Shown here in pieces: positions 24,598 to 33,840 of a stretch of DNA of 64,000 bases. A model generated the notes under the pieces. That model did no database searches. It was not told where the DNA came from and was given only the letters and a program-made list of their open reading frames with translations. Each line of letters opens with the position of its first letter. Positions within the stretch are counted from its first letter, which is position 1. The translations under genes and the position numbers were made by a program. Origin of the DNA: Streptomyces griseoviridis (lineage in GTDB: Bacteria; Actinomycetota; Actinomycetes; Streptomycetales; Streptomycetaceae); assembly GCF_005222485.1 (NCBI RefSeq), contig NZ_CP029078.1, positions 7,503,501-7,567,500 of the forward strand, in the 5' to 3' direction.

Positions 24598-25617
24598 TCA
24601 CACGGACTGGGGCTGGAGGAACCGGGACAGCAGGTCGTCCAGGGTCACCATGCCGATGAGGACGCCGTCGCCCGCCCGCACCACGGCCAGCGAGGCACGC
24701 CGTCCCCGCAGCAGCTCGATCGCGTCGGCGACGGTGGTGTCCTCGGCCATCTCCGGTACCGGACGGGCCAGTTCACCCGCCGTCGCGGCCCGGCCCCTGG
24801 CCCGCGCGACCAGCGCGTCCCGAGCGTGCACCGAGCCCACGAAGCCCGTGCCGCCTCGGACCAGCAGCCGGGTGCGGTCGCTCCCGGCGGCCACCCGCAG
24901 CACGGCGTCGATGTCCGCGTCCGCGTCCACCGAGGTGATCCGCGTGGCCGGCACGGTCAGTTCGCGCACCGGCGTCTCCGGTTCGGTCAGCGAGCGGGTG
25001 AGCAGCTCCGAGTCGGCCTCGCTGATGAGGCCGAGCCGCTGCGACTCCTCGACCAGATGCGTGAGCTGCTCGCGGTTGTGGACCGAGGCCAGCTCGTCGC
25101 GCGGGGTGACCCGGCACAGCCGCACCAGGGCGTTGCTGACCCGGTTCAGCAGCGAGATCAGCGGGCGCACCACCTTCACCACCGCGCGGAAGGCAGGGGA
25201 GAGCAGCATCGCCGAACGCTCCGGATGGGCGATCGCCCACGACTTGGGGGCCATCTCGCCGACCACCATGTGCAGGAACACCACGACGACTATCGCCACC
25301 GCGAACGCGATGGCGTAGCTGAGCGAGCTGGGCAGCCCCAACCGGTGCAGCAGCGGGTCCAGTTCGTGCGAGATCGCGGGCTTGGACACCGAGCCGAGAC
25401 CCAAGGTGCAGATGGTGATGCCGAGTTGGGCGCCGGCCAGCATCAGGGACAGCTCGCGCATCCCGGCGAGGGCGGCCTTGGCGCCGCGCCTGCCCTCGGC
25501 CGCAGCCTTCTCCACGCGGTGCCGTCTGGCGGCCACCAGGGCGAACTCGGCGGCCACGAAGAACCCGCTGCCGATCAGCAGCAGCACGGTGACGAACAGG
25601 GCCATCGGGAAACTCAT
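24598..25617 (-). CDS. CNNM-domain (DUF21) membrane protein with CBS pair
   Basis: A 339-residue hemolysin-C/CorC-like protein. An N-terminal DUF21 transmembrane domain (AEFALVAARRHRVEKAAAEG, then LMLAGAQLGITICTLGLG) is followed by two CBS domains (VPATRITSVDADADIDAVL and LARPVPEMAEDTTVADAIE). It lacks the C-terminal CorC_HlyC domain. Relatives act in Mg2+/Co2+ transport or resistance. The ATG overlaps the stop of the upstream paralogue in an ATGA, so the two are co-translated and probably form one heteromeric system. Confidence 0.85.
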   Translation of the reverse strand: MSFPMALFVTVLLLIGSGFFVAAEFALVAARRHRVEKAAAEGRRGAKAALAGMRELSLMLAGAQLGITICTLGLGSVSKPAISHELDPLLHRLGLPSSLSYAIAFAVAIVVVVFLHMVVGEMAPKSWAIAHPERSAMLLSPAFRAVVKVVRPLISLLNRVSNALVRLCRVTPRDELASVHNREQLTHLVEESQRLGLISEADSELLTRSLTEPETPVRELTVPATRITSVDADADIDAVLRVAAGSDRTRLLVRGGTGFVGSVHARDALVARARGRAATAGELARPVPEMAEDTTVADAIELLRGRRASLAVVRAGDGVLIGMVTLDDLLSRFLQPQSV

Positions 25618-26963
25618 GACCGCTCCTCGGTCCGGTGCGCGGTCCGGTCCGCGATCCGTTCGATCCGCACCCGCTCGGGCACATGCCGGTCCAGGGTCCG
25701 CACGTCGACCAGCACCCGTTCCCCGTCGGCCAGTTCGACGGTGAGGCGGTCGCCGACCGCGGGGAAGCGGCCGAGCCGGTCCACGATCAGACCGGCGACG
25801 GTGTCGAAGTCGTCCTCCTCGGGCAGCTCGACACCGGTGGCCTCGGCCACCTCGTCGAGACGCCGCCCGGCGTCGACGAGCCAGCCCGCGCCGTCCGCGA
25901 CGGCGAGTTCGGTGACCGTGTCGGACTCGTCGGCGATGTCACCGACCAGCTCCTCCGCGATGTCCTCGTAGGTGACGACGCCGGCCACCCCGCCGTGCTC
26001 GTCCAGGACGACCGCGAACTCGTCGTCCCGCTCCCGCATCTGCTGCACCGCCTCCGGCAGCGGCAGGGTGTCGGGGAGCAGCAGGGGCGGCCGTCCGAAG
26101 GCGCCCGCCGTGGTGCCGGCGAGGGCGGTGGCGGGCAGCCGCATCAGCTCCCGGACGCCGACCACCCCGGCCACGTCGTCCGGATGGTCGCCGAGGACCG
26201 GGTAGTTGGAGTGACCGTGCCGGGCGATCAGCCCGACCGCCTCGGCGGCGCTCGCGTCCCTGCGGACGAAGACGGCGTCGGCGCGCGGCACCATCACCTG
26301 GTCCAGGGTGCGCTCGGAGAACTCCAGCGCGTGGTCGAGGAGTTCGGCGGTGTCCTTGGGCAACTCGCCCCGCTGGTGGGACTCGCCGATGAGATGGCCC
26401 AGCTCCTCCAGGGTGGCGCCGTGGTGCAGTTCCTCCACGGGCTCGATGCCCGCCTTGCGCAGCAGCCGGTCGGCGGCGCCGTCGAAGATCCGTACCACCG
26501 GGCCGACGACCTTCAGATACGCCAGGGTGGAACCGGCCAGGGACCGGGCGAGCCGCTCGGGCACCGCGATGGCGAGGTTCTTGGGGGCCAGCTCACCCAG
26601 GACCATCTGGACGACGGTGGCGCCGACGAAGGCGAGCACCACGGAGACCGCGCTCACCGCGCCGCCCGGCAGCCCGAGCCCGGACAGGGCGGGCTCGAGG
26701 AGCGCCGACACGGACGGCTCGGCGATGAAGCCGACCACGAGCCCGGTGACGGTGATGCCCAGCTGGGCGCCGGAGAGCATGAACGACAGCCGTTCGAGGA
26801 CCGTCAGCGCGCGGGCCGCCTTGCGGTCGCCCGCCTCGGCGGCGCGGGCCAGGGCCAGCCGGTCGACGGAGACATAGGCGAACTCCTGGGCCACGAAGTA
26901 GCCGGTGCCCGCGGTCAGCACCAGCACGGCGAGCAGACCCAGGAGCGCGGTCGCGGCACTCAT
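25614..26963 (-). CDS. CNNM-domain (DUF21) membrane protein with CBS and CorC/HlyC domains
   Basis: A 449-residue full-length member of the family. The DUF21 membrane domain (AQEFAYVSVDRLALARAAEAG, LMLSGAQLGITVTGLVVG equivalent) is followed by a CBS pair (MVPRADAVFVRRDASAAEAV; FAVVLDEHGGVAGVVTYEDIAEELVG) and a C-terminal CorC_HlyC domain that includes the EEDDFDTVAGLIVDRLG hinge. First gene of the pair; its ribosome site is weak (GGTGG). Mg2+ or divalent-cation homeostasis is the family role. Confidence 0.85.
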   Translation of the reverse strand: MSAATALLGLLAVLVLTAGTGYFVAQEFAYVSVDRLALARAAEAGDRKAARALTVLERLSFMLSGAQLGITVTGLVVGFIAEPSVSALLEPALSGLGLPGGAVSAVSVVLAFVGATVVQMVLGELAPKNLAIAVPERLARSLAGSTLAYLKVVGPVVRIFDGAADRLLRKAGIEPVEELHHGATLEELGHLIGESHQRGELPKDTAELLDHALEFSERTLDQVMVPRADAVFVRRDASAAEAVGLIARHGHSNYPVLGDHPDDVAGVVGVRELMRLPATALAGTTAGAFGRPPLLLPDTLPLPEAVQQMRERDDEFAVVLDEHGGVAGVVTYEDIAEELVGDIADESDTVTELAVADGAGWLVDAGRRLDEVAEATGVELPEEDDFDTVAGLIVDRLGRFPAVGDRLTVELADGERVLVDVRTLDRHVPERVRIERIADRTAHRTEERS

Positions 26964-27087
26964 CGGACACCACCCCGCCGTGTGCCGCGCTCATGCTCGC
27001 CGTGACGGGGTGGTCGGGGACTGTGTCCCGGTGGATCGGGGTCCGTGGGTCTGCCGGACAAGGTGGCGCTCCTTCTGGTGGGGTATG

Positions 27088-28308
27088 TCAGGACAACGTG
27101 GGGGTGCGGTCGCGGGTTCCCGGTTCCTCGGCCGGCCGGTCGGCGGCCCGCCGGAACGCCCACTCCATCGTCGGTTCCACGGCGAAGCGGACCAGCCGCC
27201 GCACCGGGGGCGCGCAGAGCACCGTCACGACGGAGGCGGCCACCAGGGTGGCGGCGACGGCGCCCGCGGGTCCGTGCATCCATCCGGGGTGGTACCAGCC
27301 CCAGTGGTTGGCCAGCTGGGCGACGAACCCGTGCAGCAGATAGCCGGTGAGGGTGCCGGCGCCCAGCACGGTGAACCAGGTCGGGCGCCCCGGCACCCAG
27401 GACAGGAAGCAGGCGGTCAGCAGGGTGGAGCAGCCGAACATGGCGAGCGTCATGAGCGGTCCCACCCAGCTCGGGGCGCCCAGTTCGACGGCGCTGTCGC
27501 GGTGGAAGAACCAGGCGCCGCCGTACCGCGGCACCAGCCAGTGGGCCAGCGCGAAGGCGCCCGCGAACACCGGCACCGCCAGCAGCCGCACCCGCCGCGT
27601 CCGCACCCTCCGGAAGTGCTCGGGCCGCAGACACAGCCCGAGCACGAAGTACGGCAGGAACTGCAGCAGCCGCTGCATGTCGAGGTCCTCGCCGATCGAC
27701 GGTGACGTCGTCGCCAGCATCGCGACGACCAGCGCGACCGGCAGCGGCCACCGCAGGGCGCGCCACAGCGGGGTGGTCAGCCGCCACACGAACAGCGAGG
27801 CGAGGAACCAGGTCAGATAGAGCGGGTCCAGGAGGCTGATCGGCCGGTCGGGCGCGTGGTCCGTCCAGCGCGTGAACAGCGTGTACGCCGTCTCGAACAC
27901 GATGTACGGGACGGCCACGCCGGTCACCAGGCGCCGGACGCGGCGCGGGCTGCCGTCGAAGCCGCGGGAGAAGTGGCCGGAGATCACGATGAAGGCCGGC
28001 ATGTGGAAGGCGTAGACGACGGTGTACAGCGCGGTCACGGTCCGGCTGTCGTCGCGCAGCGGTTCCCAGGCGTGTCCGACGGCGACCAGCACGATCGCCA
28101 GGTACTTGGCGTTGTCGAAGAAGGCGTCTCGGGCGGGCGCCGGGGCCTGGGCCGTCGTCCGGCTCCCTGCCGCCGCGGCGGTCCGGGCCGTCGTCCGGGC
28201 CTGCGCCGCCGTGGTGGTACCGGCCGGCGCGGTCTCCGGTGCGGCTGCCGTCGGCCGGTCGGCCCGCGACGGGGGCGTCGTCCGGGCGGTCCGCGTGGTC
28301 TGGCTCAC
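27088..28308 (-). CDS. acyltransferase-3 family membrane protein
   Basis: A 406-residue integral membrane acyltransferase. After a Thr/Ala/Pro-rich cytoplasmic tail of about 70 residues comes the family opening FFDNAKYLAIVLVAVGHAWEPL, whose His is the expected catalytic residue, followed by about ten membrane helices (FHMPAFIVISGHFSRG, YLTWFLASLFVWRL). Such enzymes O-acylate sugars or cell-envelope polymers. I choose GTG 28308, 4 nt after AGGAGG; GTG 28311 is only 1 nt away. It stands between the CNNM pair and terD as a single gene. Confidence 0.8.
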   Translation of the reverse strand: MSQTTRTARTTPPSRADRPTAAAPETAPAGTTTAAQARTTARTAAAAGSRTTAQAPAPARDAFFDNAKYLAIVLVAVGHAWEPLRDDSRTVTALYTVVYAFHMPAFIVISGHFSRGFDGSPRRVRRLVTGVAVPYIVFETAYTLFTRWTDHAPDRPISLLDPLYLTWFLASLFVWRLTTPLWRALRWPLPVALVVAMLATTSPSIGEDLDMQRLLQFLPYFVLGLCLRPEHFRRVRTRRVRLLAVPVFAGAFALAHWLVPRYGGAWFFHRDSAVELGAPSWVGPLMTLAMFGCSTLLTACFLSWVPGRPTWFTVLGAGTLTGYLLHGFVAQLANHWGWYHPGWMHGPAGAVAATLVAASVVTVLCAPPVRRLVRFAVEPTMEWAFRRAADRPAEEPGTRDRTPTLS

Positions 28309-28442
28309 CACGCCTCCTGAACACCACGGGGAGGGCCCTCACGGTCGGATCCGGCTCTGGCGGGGTGCACGGCGGTGAGGTGGCGGAAGGACATCCCCGC
28401 CGCCTCACCGCTTTCCGGTGCCATAAACCGGAATGTGTGGGA

Positions 28443-29018
28443 TCAGACGTTGACGCCGAAGTCGGCCGCGATCCCGGCGAGACCTGAGGCGTAGCCCTGG
28501 CCGACCGCGCGGAACTTCCACTCGGTGCCGTGCCGGTACAGCTCGCCGAAGACCATCGCGGTCTCCGTCGACGCGTCCTCGGACAGGTCGTAGCGCGCGA
28601 TCTCCTGGTTGTTCGCCTGGTTGACGATCCGGATGAACGCGTTGCGGACCTGGCCGAAGCTCTGGCCCCGGTTGTCGGCGTCGTGGATCGAGACCGGGAA
28701 GGCGATCTTGTCGATCTCTGCCGGCACGGCGGCCAGGTTCACCTTGATCGACTCGTCGTCGCCCTCGCCCTCACCGGTGAGGTTGTCACCGGTGTGCTCG
28801 ACCGAGCCGTCCGGGCTGGTGAGGTTGTTGTAGAAGACGAAGTGCCGGTCGGACGGGACCCGGCCGGACGACTCCAGCAGCAGCGCGGAGGCGTCGAGGT
28901 CGTAGTCGGTGCCCGTCGTGGTCCGCACGTCCCAGCCGAGGCCGACCAGGACGGCGGTCAGGCCGGGCGCTTCCTTGCTGAGCGAGACGTTGCCGCCTTT
29001 GGACAGGGAAACTCCCAC
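28443..29018 (-). CDS. terD: TerD-family tellurium-resistance / stress protein
   Basis: A 191-residue TerD protein. It shows [20 protein letters not shown], the [20 protein letters not shown] segment, [14 protein letters not shown] and the Ca2+-binding loop [14 protein letters not shown] (about 100-113), ending in [20 protein letters not shown]. TerD proteins are cytosolic or membrane-associated Ca2+ binders linked to envelope stress and tellurite tolerance. Start GTG 29018 with GGAGGAGAG upstream. A BlaI-type operator lies 51 bp upstream in the gap shared with the divergent blaI gene. Confidence 0.95.
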   Translation of the reverse strand: MGVSLSKGGNVSLSKEAPGLTAVLVGLGWDVRTTTGTDYDLDASALLLESSGRVPSDRHFVFYNNLTSPDGSVEHTGDNLTGEGEGDDESIKVNLAAVPAEIDKIAFPVSIHDADNRGQSFGQVRNAFIRIVNQANNQEIARYDLSEDASTETAMVFGELYRHGTEWKFRAVGQGYASGLAGIAADFGVNV

Positions 29019-29069
29019 GGTGCTCTCCTCCTGCTGCGGTCTGCGGGTAGCGCATCGGTCGATCTAGAA

Positions 29070-29085
29070 TCTACAACACTGTAGA
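29070..29085. promoter_or_regulatory. BlaI-type operator 2, between terD and blaI
   Basis: TCTACAACACTGTAGA with 6-bp perfect arms, one base different from operator 1. It is centred in the divergent terD/blaI gap: 51 bp from terD and 81 bp from blaI. On the terD strand the arm reads TGTAGATT, which could serve as -10 (TAGATT). This position would give autoregulation of blaI together with control of terD. Confidence 0.75.
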
Positions 29086-29166
29086 AGTTGGGCGGCGGGC
29101 GGGGACGGGCCACCTCACTACGATGGTCCGACGTCGAACGCGACGGCGATCGATCAGGGAGGCGGC

Positions 29167-29571
29167 GTGGAGCAGCGAGGCGGGAACCGGCGCGGGCAGG
29201 GCGAGCTGGAGGCCCAGGTGTTGACGGCACTGCGCGCCGCACAGGAGCCGGTACCGGCCGCCTGGGTCCTTCAACGGCTGGGCGGAACGCTCGCCTACAC
29301 CACCGTCGTCACCATCCTGACCCGCCTGCACACCAAGGGCGTGGTCACCAGGCGGCGGGCCGGCCGGTCCTTCGAGTGGACGGCGGCCACCGGCGAGGCG
29401 GGCCTCGCGGCCCACCGGATGCGCCGGGTCCTGGACGGCGAGACCGACCGCGAGGCGGTCCTCGCGAGCTTCGTCTCCTCCCTGCCCCGCCAGGACGAGG
29501 AACTGCTGCGCAAGCTGCTCCTGGAAGCGGAGGGCGACGCGCCCGCGGCTGCCGAGAGCGGGGACATCTGA
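29167..29571 (+). CDS. blaI: BlaI/MecI-family transcriptional repressor
   Basis: A 134-residue BlaI-type winged-helix repressor. LEAQVLTALRAAQEPVPAAWV then AYTTVVTILTRLHTKGVVTRRR is the DNA-binding domain with the family's TTVxTxLxRLxxKG signature, and the C-terminal half is the dimerisation domain cut by the partner protease in known systems. Start GTG 29167 with GGGAGG. The M56 protease gene begins 3 bp after it. Three matching dyads in this window indicate targets at itself/terD, terB and the TatA-like gene. Confidence 0.9.
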   Translation: MEQRGGNRRGQGELEAQVLTALRAAQEPVPAAWVLQRLGGTLAYTTVVTILTRLHTKGVVTRRRAGRSFEWTAATGEAGLAAHRMRRVLDGETDREAVLASFVSSLPRQDEELLRKLLLEAEGDAPAAAESGDI

Positions 29572-29574
29572 GCC

Positions 29575-30513
29575 ATGGGCGTGTTCGTGTTCCTGCCGCT
29601 GGTGCTGCCCCTGACCGCCTGGCCCGTCGCCCGGCTGGCCGAGAACCGGCTGCATCCACGGGTGGCGACGCTGCTGCTCGCCGGCGTCGCCGGGGTGCTC
29701 GGCCTGTGCAGCGTCCTCTGCCTCGTGCTGCTGGCGATCGTCGGCACCGCCCAGCTCCCCGGCAATCCGCTCCCGGACGGCTGGGCCGACCCGGAGGTGC
29801 GGTCCGCGGTGCCGCACGACGAGGTCGTCGGCAAGACCGCCGTCGGCGCCCTGGCCGCGGCAGCCACCGCCTGCGCGGCGCTGCTGCTGCGCCACTACCG
29901 GGTGCGCAGGGCCACCGCCCGCGCGCTGCGCGGACTGCCTCCCACCCAGGTCGCCGTCCTCGACGACGAGGTGCCCTACGCCCACACCCTGCCGGGCGGC
30001 GGCCGGGCGGCCCGCATCCTCGTCTCCACCGGGATGCTGGCCGGCCTCACCTCCCGGGAGCGGCGCGTGCTGTTCGCCCACGAGCGGGCGCATCTCACCG
30101 GTCGTCACCACCGCTTCCTCCTGCTGGCGGGACTCGCCGCCCGCGCCAACCCGTTCCTGCGGCCGCTGCGGACGACCGTCGCTTACACGGTGGAGCGCTG
30201 GGCCGACGAGGAGGCCGCCCGCGCGGTCGGCGACCGGCGGCTGACCGCCCGTGCCGTCGCCAAGGCGGCGCTCGTCTCGCACCCGGCGCCCACGCCCACG
30301 ATGGCCGCGGTCGGCGGCGAGCCGGGTCCCGTGCCGCGCCGGGTGGCGGCGCTGCTCGGCCCCGCCCCGATCGCCCGCACCTGGCCCCCGACCTTCACCA
30401 CGGTCGGGATGGCCGTCTGGACCGCCGCCGCGGGCGCCGTCCTGTCCGCGATGTCGTCCGCGAACTCGGCGGTGACCATGTTCCTGATCCTGAAGACGGC
30501 CACCCCGCTGTGA
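29575..30513 (+). CDS. M56-family (BlaR1-like) membrane metalloprotease
   Basis: A 312-residue membrane zinc protease. Two N-terminal helices, one after residue 85, the zinc motif HERAH (169-173) within RRVLFAHERAHLTGRHH, a likely third ligand Glu in TVERWADEEAA (near 207), and a final helix. Unlike staphylococcal BlaR1 it has no C-terminal penicillin-binding sensor domain, so the signal must come from elsewhere. Placed 3 bp after blaI; the family role is to cleave BlaI and lift repression. Confidence 0.85.
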   Translation: MGVFVFLPLVLPLTAWPVARLAENRLHPRVATLLLAGVAGVLGLCSVLCLVLLAIVGTAQLPGNPLPDGWADPEVRSAVPHDEVVGKTAVGALAAAATACAALLLRHYRVRRATARALRGLPPTQVAVLDDEVPYAHTLPGGGRAARILVSTGMLAGLTSRERRVLFAHERAHLTGRHHRFLLLAGLAARANPFLRPLRTTVAYTVERWADEEAARAVGDRRLTARAVAKAALVSHPAPTPTMAAVGGEPGPVPRRVAALLGPAPIARTWPPTFTTVGMAVWTAAAGAVLSAMSSANSAVTMFLILKTATPL

Positions 30514-30529
30514 CCGGGGCGGTCCCTTC

Positions 30530-30985
30530 CTAGAGGTCGAACTCGTGCGGGGCCAGGTCGAGGGCGAAGCACGCCTCGCGGACGACGGCCTGCTCGGTCT
30601 TGTCGAAGTCGCCGTCGGCGCCGCCGATGACGATGCCGATCTGGACGACCGCGCGGGCCTCGGCCGGCTTCTTCTTCGCCTTGGCGATCTCCTGGAGGAC
30701 GCTGACCTTCCCGAAGTCGAAGTCGGCGGTCAGCTTGTTCAGGTTCTCCTCGAAGCGTCGGCGCAGGTCGTCGGCCGGGAAGTTCTGGAGGACCTCGTTG
30801 CCCGCGATGAGCTGGGCGACGCGCTGCCGCTCGGCCGGGTCGATGGTGCCGTCGGCGGCGGCCACGAGGGCGCACATGGCCATGCTGGCGTCCCGGAACG
30901 CGCCGCTCTTGAGGTCGTTCTTCTTCGCGACGAGCTGGGTCTGCATCGTCGACGCGGAATCCTTGATGCGGTCCCACAGGGCCAT
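30530..30985 (-). CDS. terB: TerB-family tellurite-resistance protein
   Basis: A 151-residue all-helical TerB protein. CALVAAADGTIDPAERQRVAQLI and IGIVIGGADGDFDKTEQAVVREAC are the two matching halves with acidic, metal-binding-like loops (AADGTID, GADGDFD). TerB works with TerD-type proteins in envelope stress and phage or tellurite resistance. ATG 30985 has GGAG upstream, and a BlaI-type operator begins 31 bp further upstream. Convergent with the M56 gene (16 bp between stops). Confidence 0.9.
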   Translation of the reverse strand: MALWDRIKDSASTMQTQLVAKKNDLKSGAFRDASMAMCALVAAADGTIDPAERQRVAQLIAGNEVLQNFPADDLRRRFEENLNKLTADFDFGKVSVLQEIAKAKKKPAEARAVVQIGIVIGGADGDFDKTEQAVVREACFALDLAPHEFDL

Positions 30986-31015
30986 GCGAATCTCCAGGTG
31001 TCCGGATCGGCAGTA

Positions 31016-31031
31016 TCTACAACACCGTAGA
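31016..31031. promoter_or_regulatory. BlaI-type operator 3, upstream of terB
   Basis: TCTACAACACCGTAGA, one base away from operator 2 (T to C in the right half). It lies 31 bp upstream of the terB ATG. On the terB strand the arm TGTAGATA could contribute the -10 box. The same gap also leads toward the EF-G paralogue, whose start is 580 bp away. Confidence 0.7.
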
Positions 31032-31060
31032 AACTAGTGCGACGGGGGAGAAGTTCCCGC

Positions 31061-31092
31061 CGGTTCAGCGGTTCGGCGGTTCGGCGGTTCGG
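31061..31092. repeat. four tandem octamers (CGGTTCGG)
   Basis: CGGTTCAG followed by three exact CGGTTCGG units, immediately beyond the terB operator. Purpose unknown. The next 500 bp up to the EF-G start contain only the small frame at 31338-31454. Confidence 0.7.
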
Positions 31093-31337
31093 CTGAGCGC
31101 GGTGCGGGCGGACGCGCGGCGCAGGGGGCGGGAAACCCGGTGCGGCCGGTCGATCGCCGGCCGGGCAGAGCGCCGTTCCCGGTCCGCTTCAGGCCGGGAG
31201 AAGCGCCGGCCCGGTCCACCGTCCGGCGCGGGAGAAAATCCGGTGCCCGGTCCGGCCGGCGTCCGCCATACTCGCCAAGGACCGCGTGCCGCCCGGGAGT
31301 CGGGGGCGCGCCAGGAGACGAACGAGGGGGACCGGCC

Positions 31338-31454
31338 GTGCGCTACCGCACCGATGTCGTCGTCCCCCGCTCGCTCCACGAGGTGATCCTGGTGTCCTCG
31401 GCCGTCCGGTGCGCGCTGCGCGGCCCGCACCGGAAGCCCGCGACGACCCGCTGA
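31338..31454 (+). CDS. candidate small peptide upstream of the EF-G paralogue
   Basis: GTG 31338 opens a 38-codon frame preceded by GAGGGGGAC. The product, beginning [18 protein letters not shown], has one short hydrophobic stretch and a basic end. It could be a leader peptide for the EF-G-like gene 160 bp downstream or a chance frame; nothing similar is known to me. Confidence 0.25.
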   Translation: MRYRTDVVVPRSLHEVILVSSAVRCALRGPHRKPATTR

Positions 31455-31614
31455 CCCCACCCCCGCCCCCGGCACCCGCACCACCGTGCCGGCGCGCGTC
31501 GGTGACCCCGCGGCCACGGAGCCGCCGTCGTCCGGGAATCGCGCCGTCCCGCGATCCGATCGCCGTCGTCCGGCCGATCCGATCGCCTTGGCTCAGCAGA
31601 GAGGCCGAACGGCC

Positions 31615-33708
31615 GTGCGCACCGAGACCGAATTCCTCGAAACCGTCCGCAACCTGGGCGTCCTCGCCCACGTCGACGCGGGCAAGACCACCGTCACCGA
31701 GCGGATCCTGTACGCCACCGGCACCACGCACCGGCGCGGCGAGGTCCACGACGGCACCACCGTCACCGACTTCGACCCGCAGGAGCGCGAGCGGGGCATC
31801 ACCATCTTCGCCGCGGCCGTCAGCTGCGCCTGGGACGGACACCGGATCAACCTCATCGACACCCCGGGGCACGTCGACTTCGCCGACGAGGTGGAGCGCG
31901 CGCTGCGGGTGCTCGACGGCGCCGTAGCCGTGTTCGACGCGGTCGCGGGCGTCGAGCCGCAGAGTGAGTCGGTGTGGCGGCAGGCCGACCGGTACGGCGT
32001 GCCGAGGATCGCCTTCGTCAACAAGCTGGACCGGGCGGGCGCCGACCTCGACGCGGCCGTGGAGTCGATCAGGACCCGGCTGCACCCGGCGCCGCTGGTC
32101 GTCCAGTTGCCCATCGGCGCCGAGGACCGCTTCACCGGCGTCGTCGACCTGCCGCACCTGCGCGCGCTGATCTGGGACGACGGCGACGGCGACGGCGGTG
32201 ACGGGGGCGGGGGCGACGGCGGCGGAACGGTCCGGCGGGTGCCGGTCCCCGACGAGCTGCGGGACGAGGCGCTGCGGCGCAGACGGCTCCTCGAAGAGGC
32301 GGTCGCCGCACTGCATCCGGCGGCCCTGGAGGAGTTCTGCGCCCGCTCGACGCTGTCGGCCGGGACGCTGACCGCCGCCCTGCGGGACCTGACGCACAGC
32401 GGTGACGGCGTGGTGGTGCTCTGCGGCTCCGCCTACCGCAACCGCGGCATCGAACCGCTGCTCGACGCCGTCGTCTCCTATCTGCCCTCGCCCCTCGACG
32501 TGCCCGCCGTGCGCGGCCTGCACGAGGGCGCCGAGCAGGAGCGCGCGGCCGACCCGGCGGCGCCGTTCGCGGCGCTCGCGTTCAAGGTGCAGGCCGGGGC
32601 GACCGGCCGGCTGACCTATCTGCGGGTGTACTCGGGAACCGTCAGGAAGGGGGACGTGGTGCGGGACGCGGGCACCGGACGCGGCGAGCGGATCGGGCGC
32701 ATCCTGCGGGTGCGGGCCGACCGGCACACCCAGGTGGAACGGGCGGTCGCCGGGGACATCGTCGCCGTCGTCGGACTGAAGTGGACCCGCGCGGGCTCGA
32801 CGCTGTGCGCGCCCGACGCGCCGCTGGTCCTCGAACCTCCGGGTGTCGCCGAGCCGGTGGTCTCGGTGGCGGTCGAGGCACGCCGGTCGACCGACACCGG
32901 GCGGCTGGCGTCGGCGCTCGCCCGGCTGACCGAGGAGGACCCGTCGCTGGTGGCGCGGACCGACCCCGAGACCGGGCAGACGGTGCTGGCCGGGAGGGGC
33001 GAACTGCACCTGGAGGTGGCGGCGCGGCAGCTCCGGGCCGTCCATGGAGTGGAGGTCAACGTGGGCCGTCCCAAGGTGAGTTACCGGGAGACCGTCGGAC
33101 GGGGTGTCACCGGAGTGGTCTTCCGGCACGTCAAACAGGACGGCGGGGCGGGGCAGTTCGCCCATGTCGTCCTCGATGTCGAGCCGTGGGAGGGCGAGTT
33201 CGCGTTCCGCTCCACGGTCGTCGGCGGCCGGGTGCCGCAGGAGTACGTGCGTGCGGTGCGGGCCGGCTGCGAGGCCGCCCTCGCGGACGGGCCGCTCGGA
33301 CACCAGGTGACCGGTCTGCGGGTCACCCTCACCGACGGGGCGACCCATGTGAAGGACTCCTCGGAGACCGCGTTCCGTACGGCGGGGCGGCTCGGACTCC
33401 GCGAGGCCCTGCGCGCCTGCGCGATGGTCCTCCTTGAGCCGGTCGCCGAGGTCACCGTCACGGCGCCCGAGGACGCGGTCGGCGTGGTCCTCGGGGACCT
33501 CGCGGCCCGCCGCGGCCGGATCTCGGGCTCGGCCGCGCGGGGCGGCGCGACGGTCGTCACGGCCACCGTGCCGCTGGCCGAACTCTTCGGCTACGCGACC
33601 AGGTTGCGCAGCCGCACCCAGGGCCGGGCCACCTTCACCACCCGCCCCACGGGCTACGCCCCGGCCCCGGCCACGGCCACGACTCCGGGAGCGGGAGCGG
33701 ACCGCTGA
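31615..33708 (+). CDS. EF-G-like translational GTPase (second, FusA-type paralogue)
   Basis: A 697-residue translation factor with all EF-G domains. GTPase motifs: G1 AHVDAGKTT (18-26), G2 RERGITI (58-64), G3 DTPGHVDF (82-89), G4 NKLD (136-139) and a G5-like CGSAYRNRG. Domains II to V follow, with GELHLEV and the domain IV stretch [13 protein letters not shown]. An Asp/Gly run sits in the GTPase domain (about 188-204). A housekeeping fusA would sit by rpsG and tuf, so this is an accessory copy, as in ribosome-protection or EF-G2 proteins. Start GTG 31615; alternatives upstream lack family similarity. Confidence 0.85.
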   Translation: MRTETEFLETVRNLGVLAHVDAGKTTVTERILYATGTTHRRGEVHDGTTVTDFDPQERERGITIFAAAVSCAWDGHRINLIDTPGHVDFADEVERALRVLDGAVAVFDAVAGVEPQSESVWRQADRYGVPRIAFVNKLDRAGADLDAAVESIRTRLHPAPLVVQLPIGAEDRFTGVVDLPHLRALIWDDGDGDGGDGGGGDGGGTVRRVPVPDELRDEALRRRRLLEEAVAALHPAALEEFCARSTLSAGTLTAALRDLTHSGDGVVVLCGSAYRNRGIEPLLDAVVSYLPSPLDVPAVRGLHEGAEQERAADPAAPFAALAFKVQAGATGRLTYLRVYSGTVRKGDVVRDAGTGRGERIGRILRVRADRHTQVERAVAGDIVAVVGLKWTRAGSTLCAPDAPLVLEPPGVAEPVVSVAVEARRSTDTGRLASALARLTEEDPSLVARTDPETGQTVLAGRGELHLEVAARQLRAVHGVEVNVGRPKVSYRETVGRGVTGVVFRHVKQDGGAGQFAHVVLDVEPWEGEFAFRSTVVGGRVPQEYVRAVRAGCEAALADGPLGHQVTGLRVTLTDGATHVKDSSETAFRTAGRLGLREALRACAMVLLEPVAEVTVTAPEDAVGVVLGDLAARRGRISGSAARGGATVVTATVPLAELFGYATRLRSRTQGRATFTTRPTGYAPAPATATTPGAGADR

Positions 33709-33810
33709 CGGGCGGGTCGGGGCGTGACGGGGTGGTGAGGGGAGGCGAGCGTGAGGGGGTGGTGAGCGGGTGGTGAACCGGGGCGGCGCGTGACGGCTGG
33801 CGAGCGGGGG

Positions 33811-33840
33811 CGGGGCGGGTGAGAAGCGTGACCCGCCCCG
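33811..33840 (+). terminator. hairpin downstream of the EF-G-like gene
   Basis: CGGGGCGGGT at 33811-33820 pairs perfectly with 33831-33840 across a 10-nt loop. It lies about 100 bp past the stop, without U-tract. The following 110 bases on the plus strand are almost only C and T. No gene is visible between 33709 and 34139. Confidence 0.5.
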
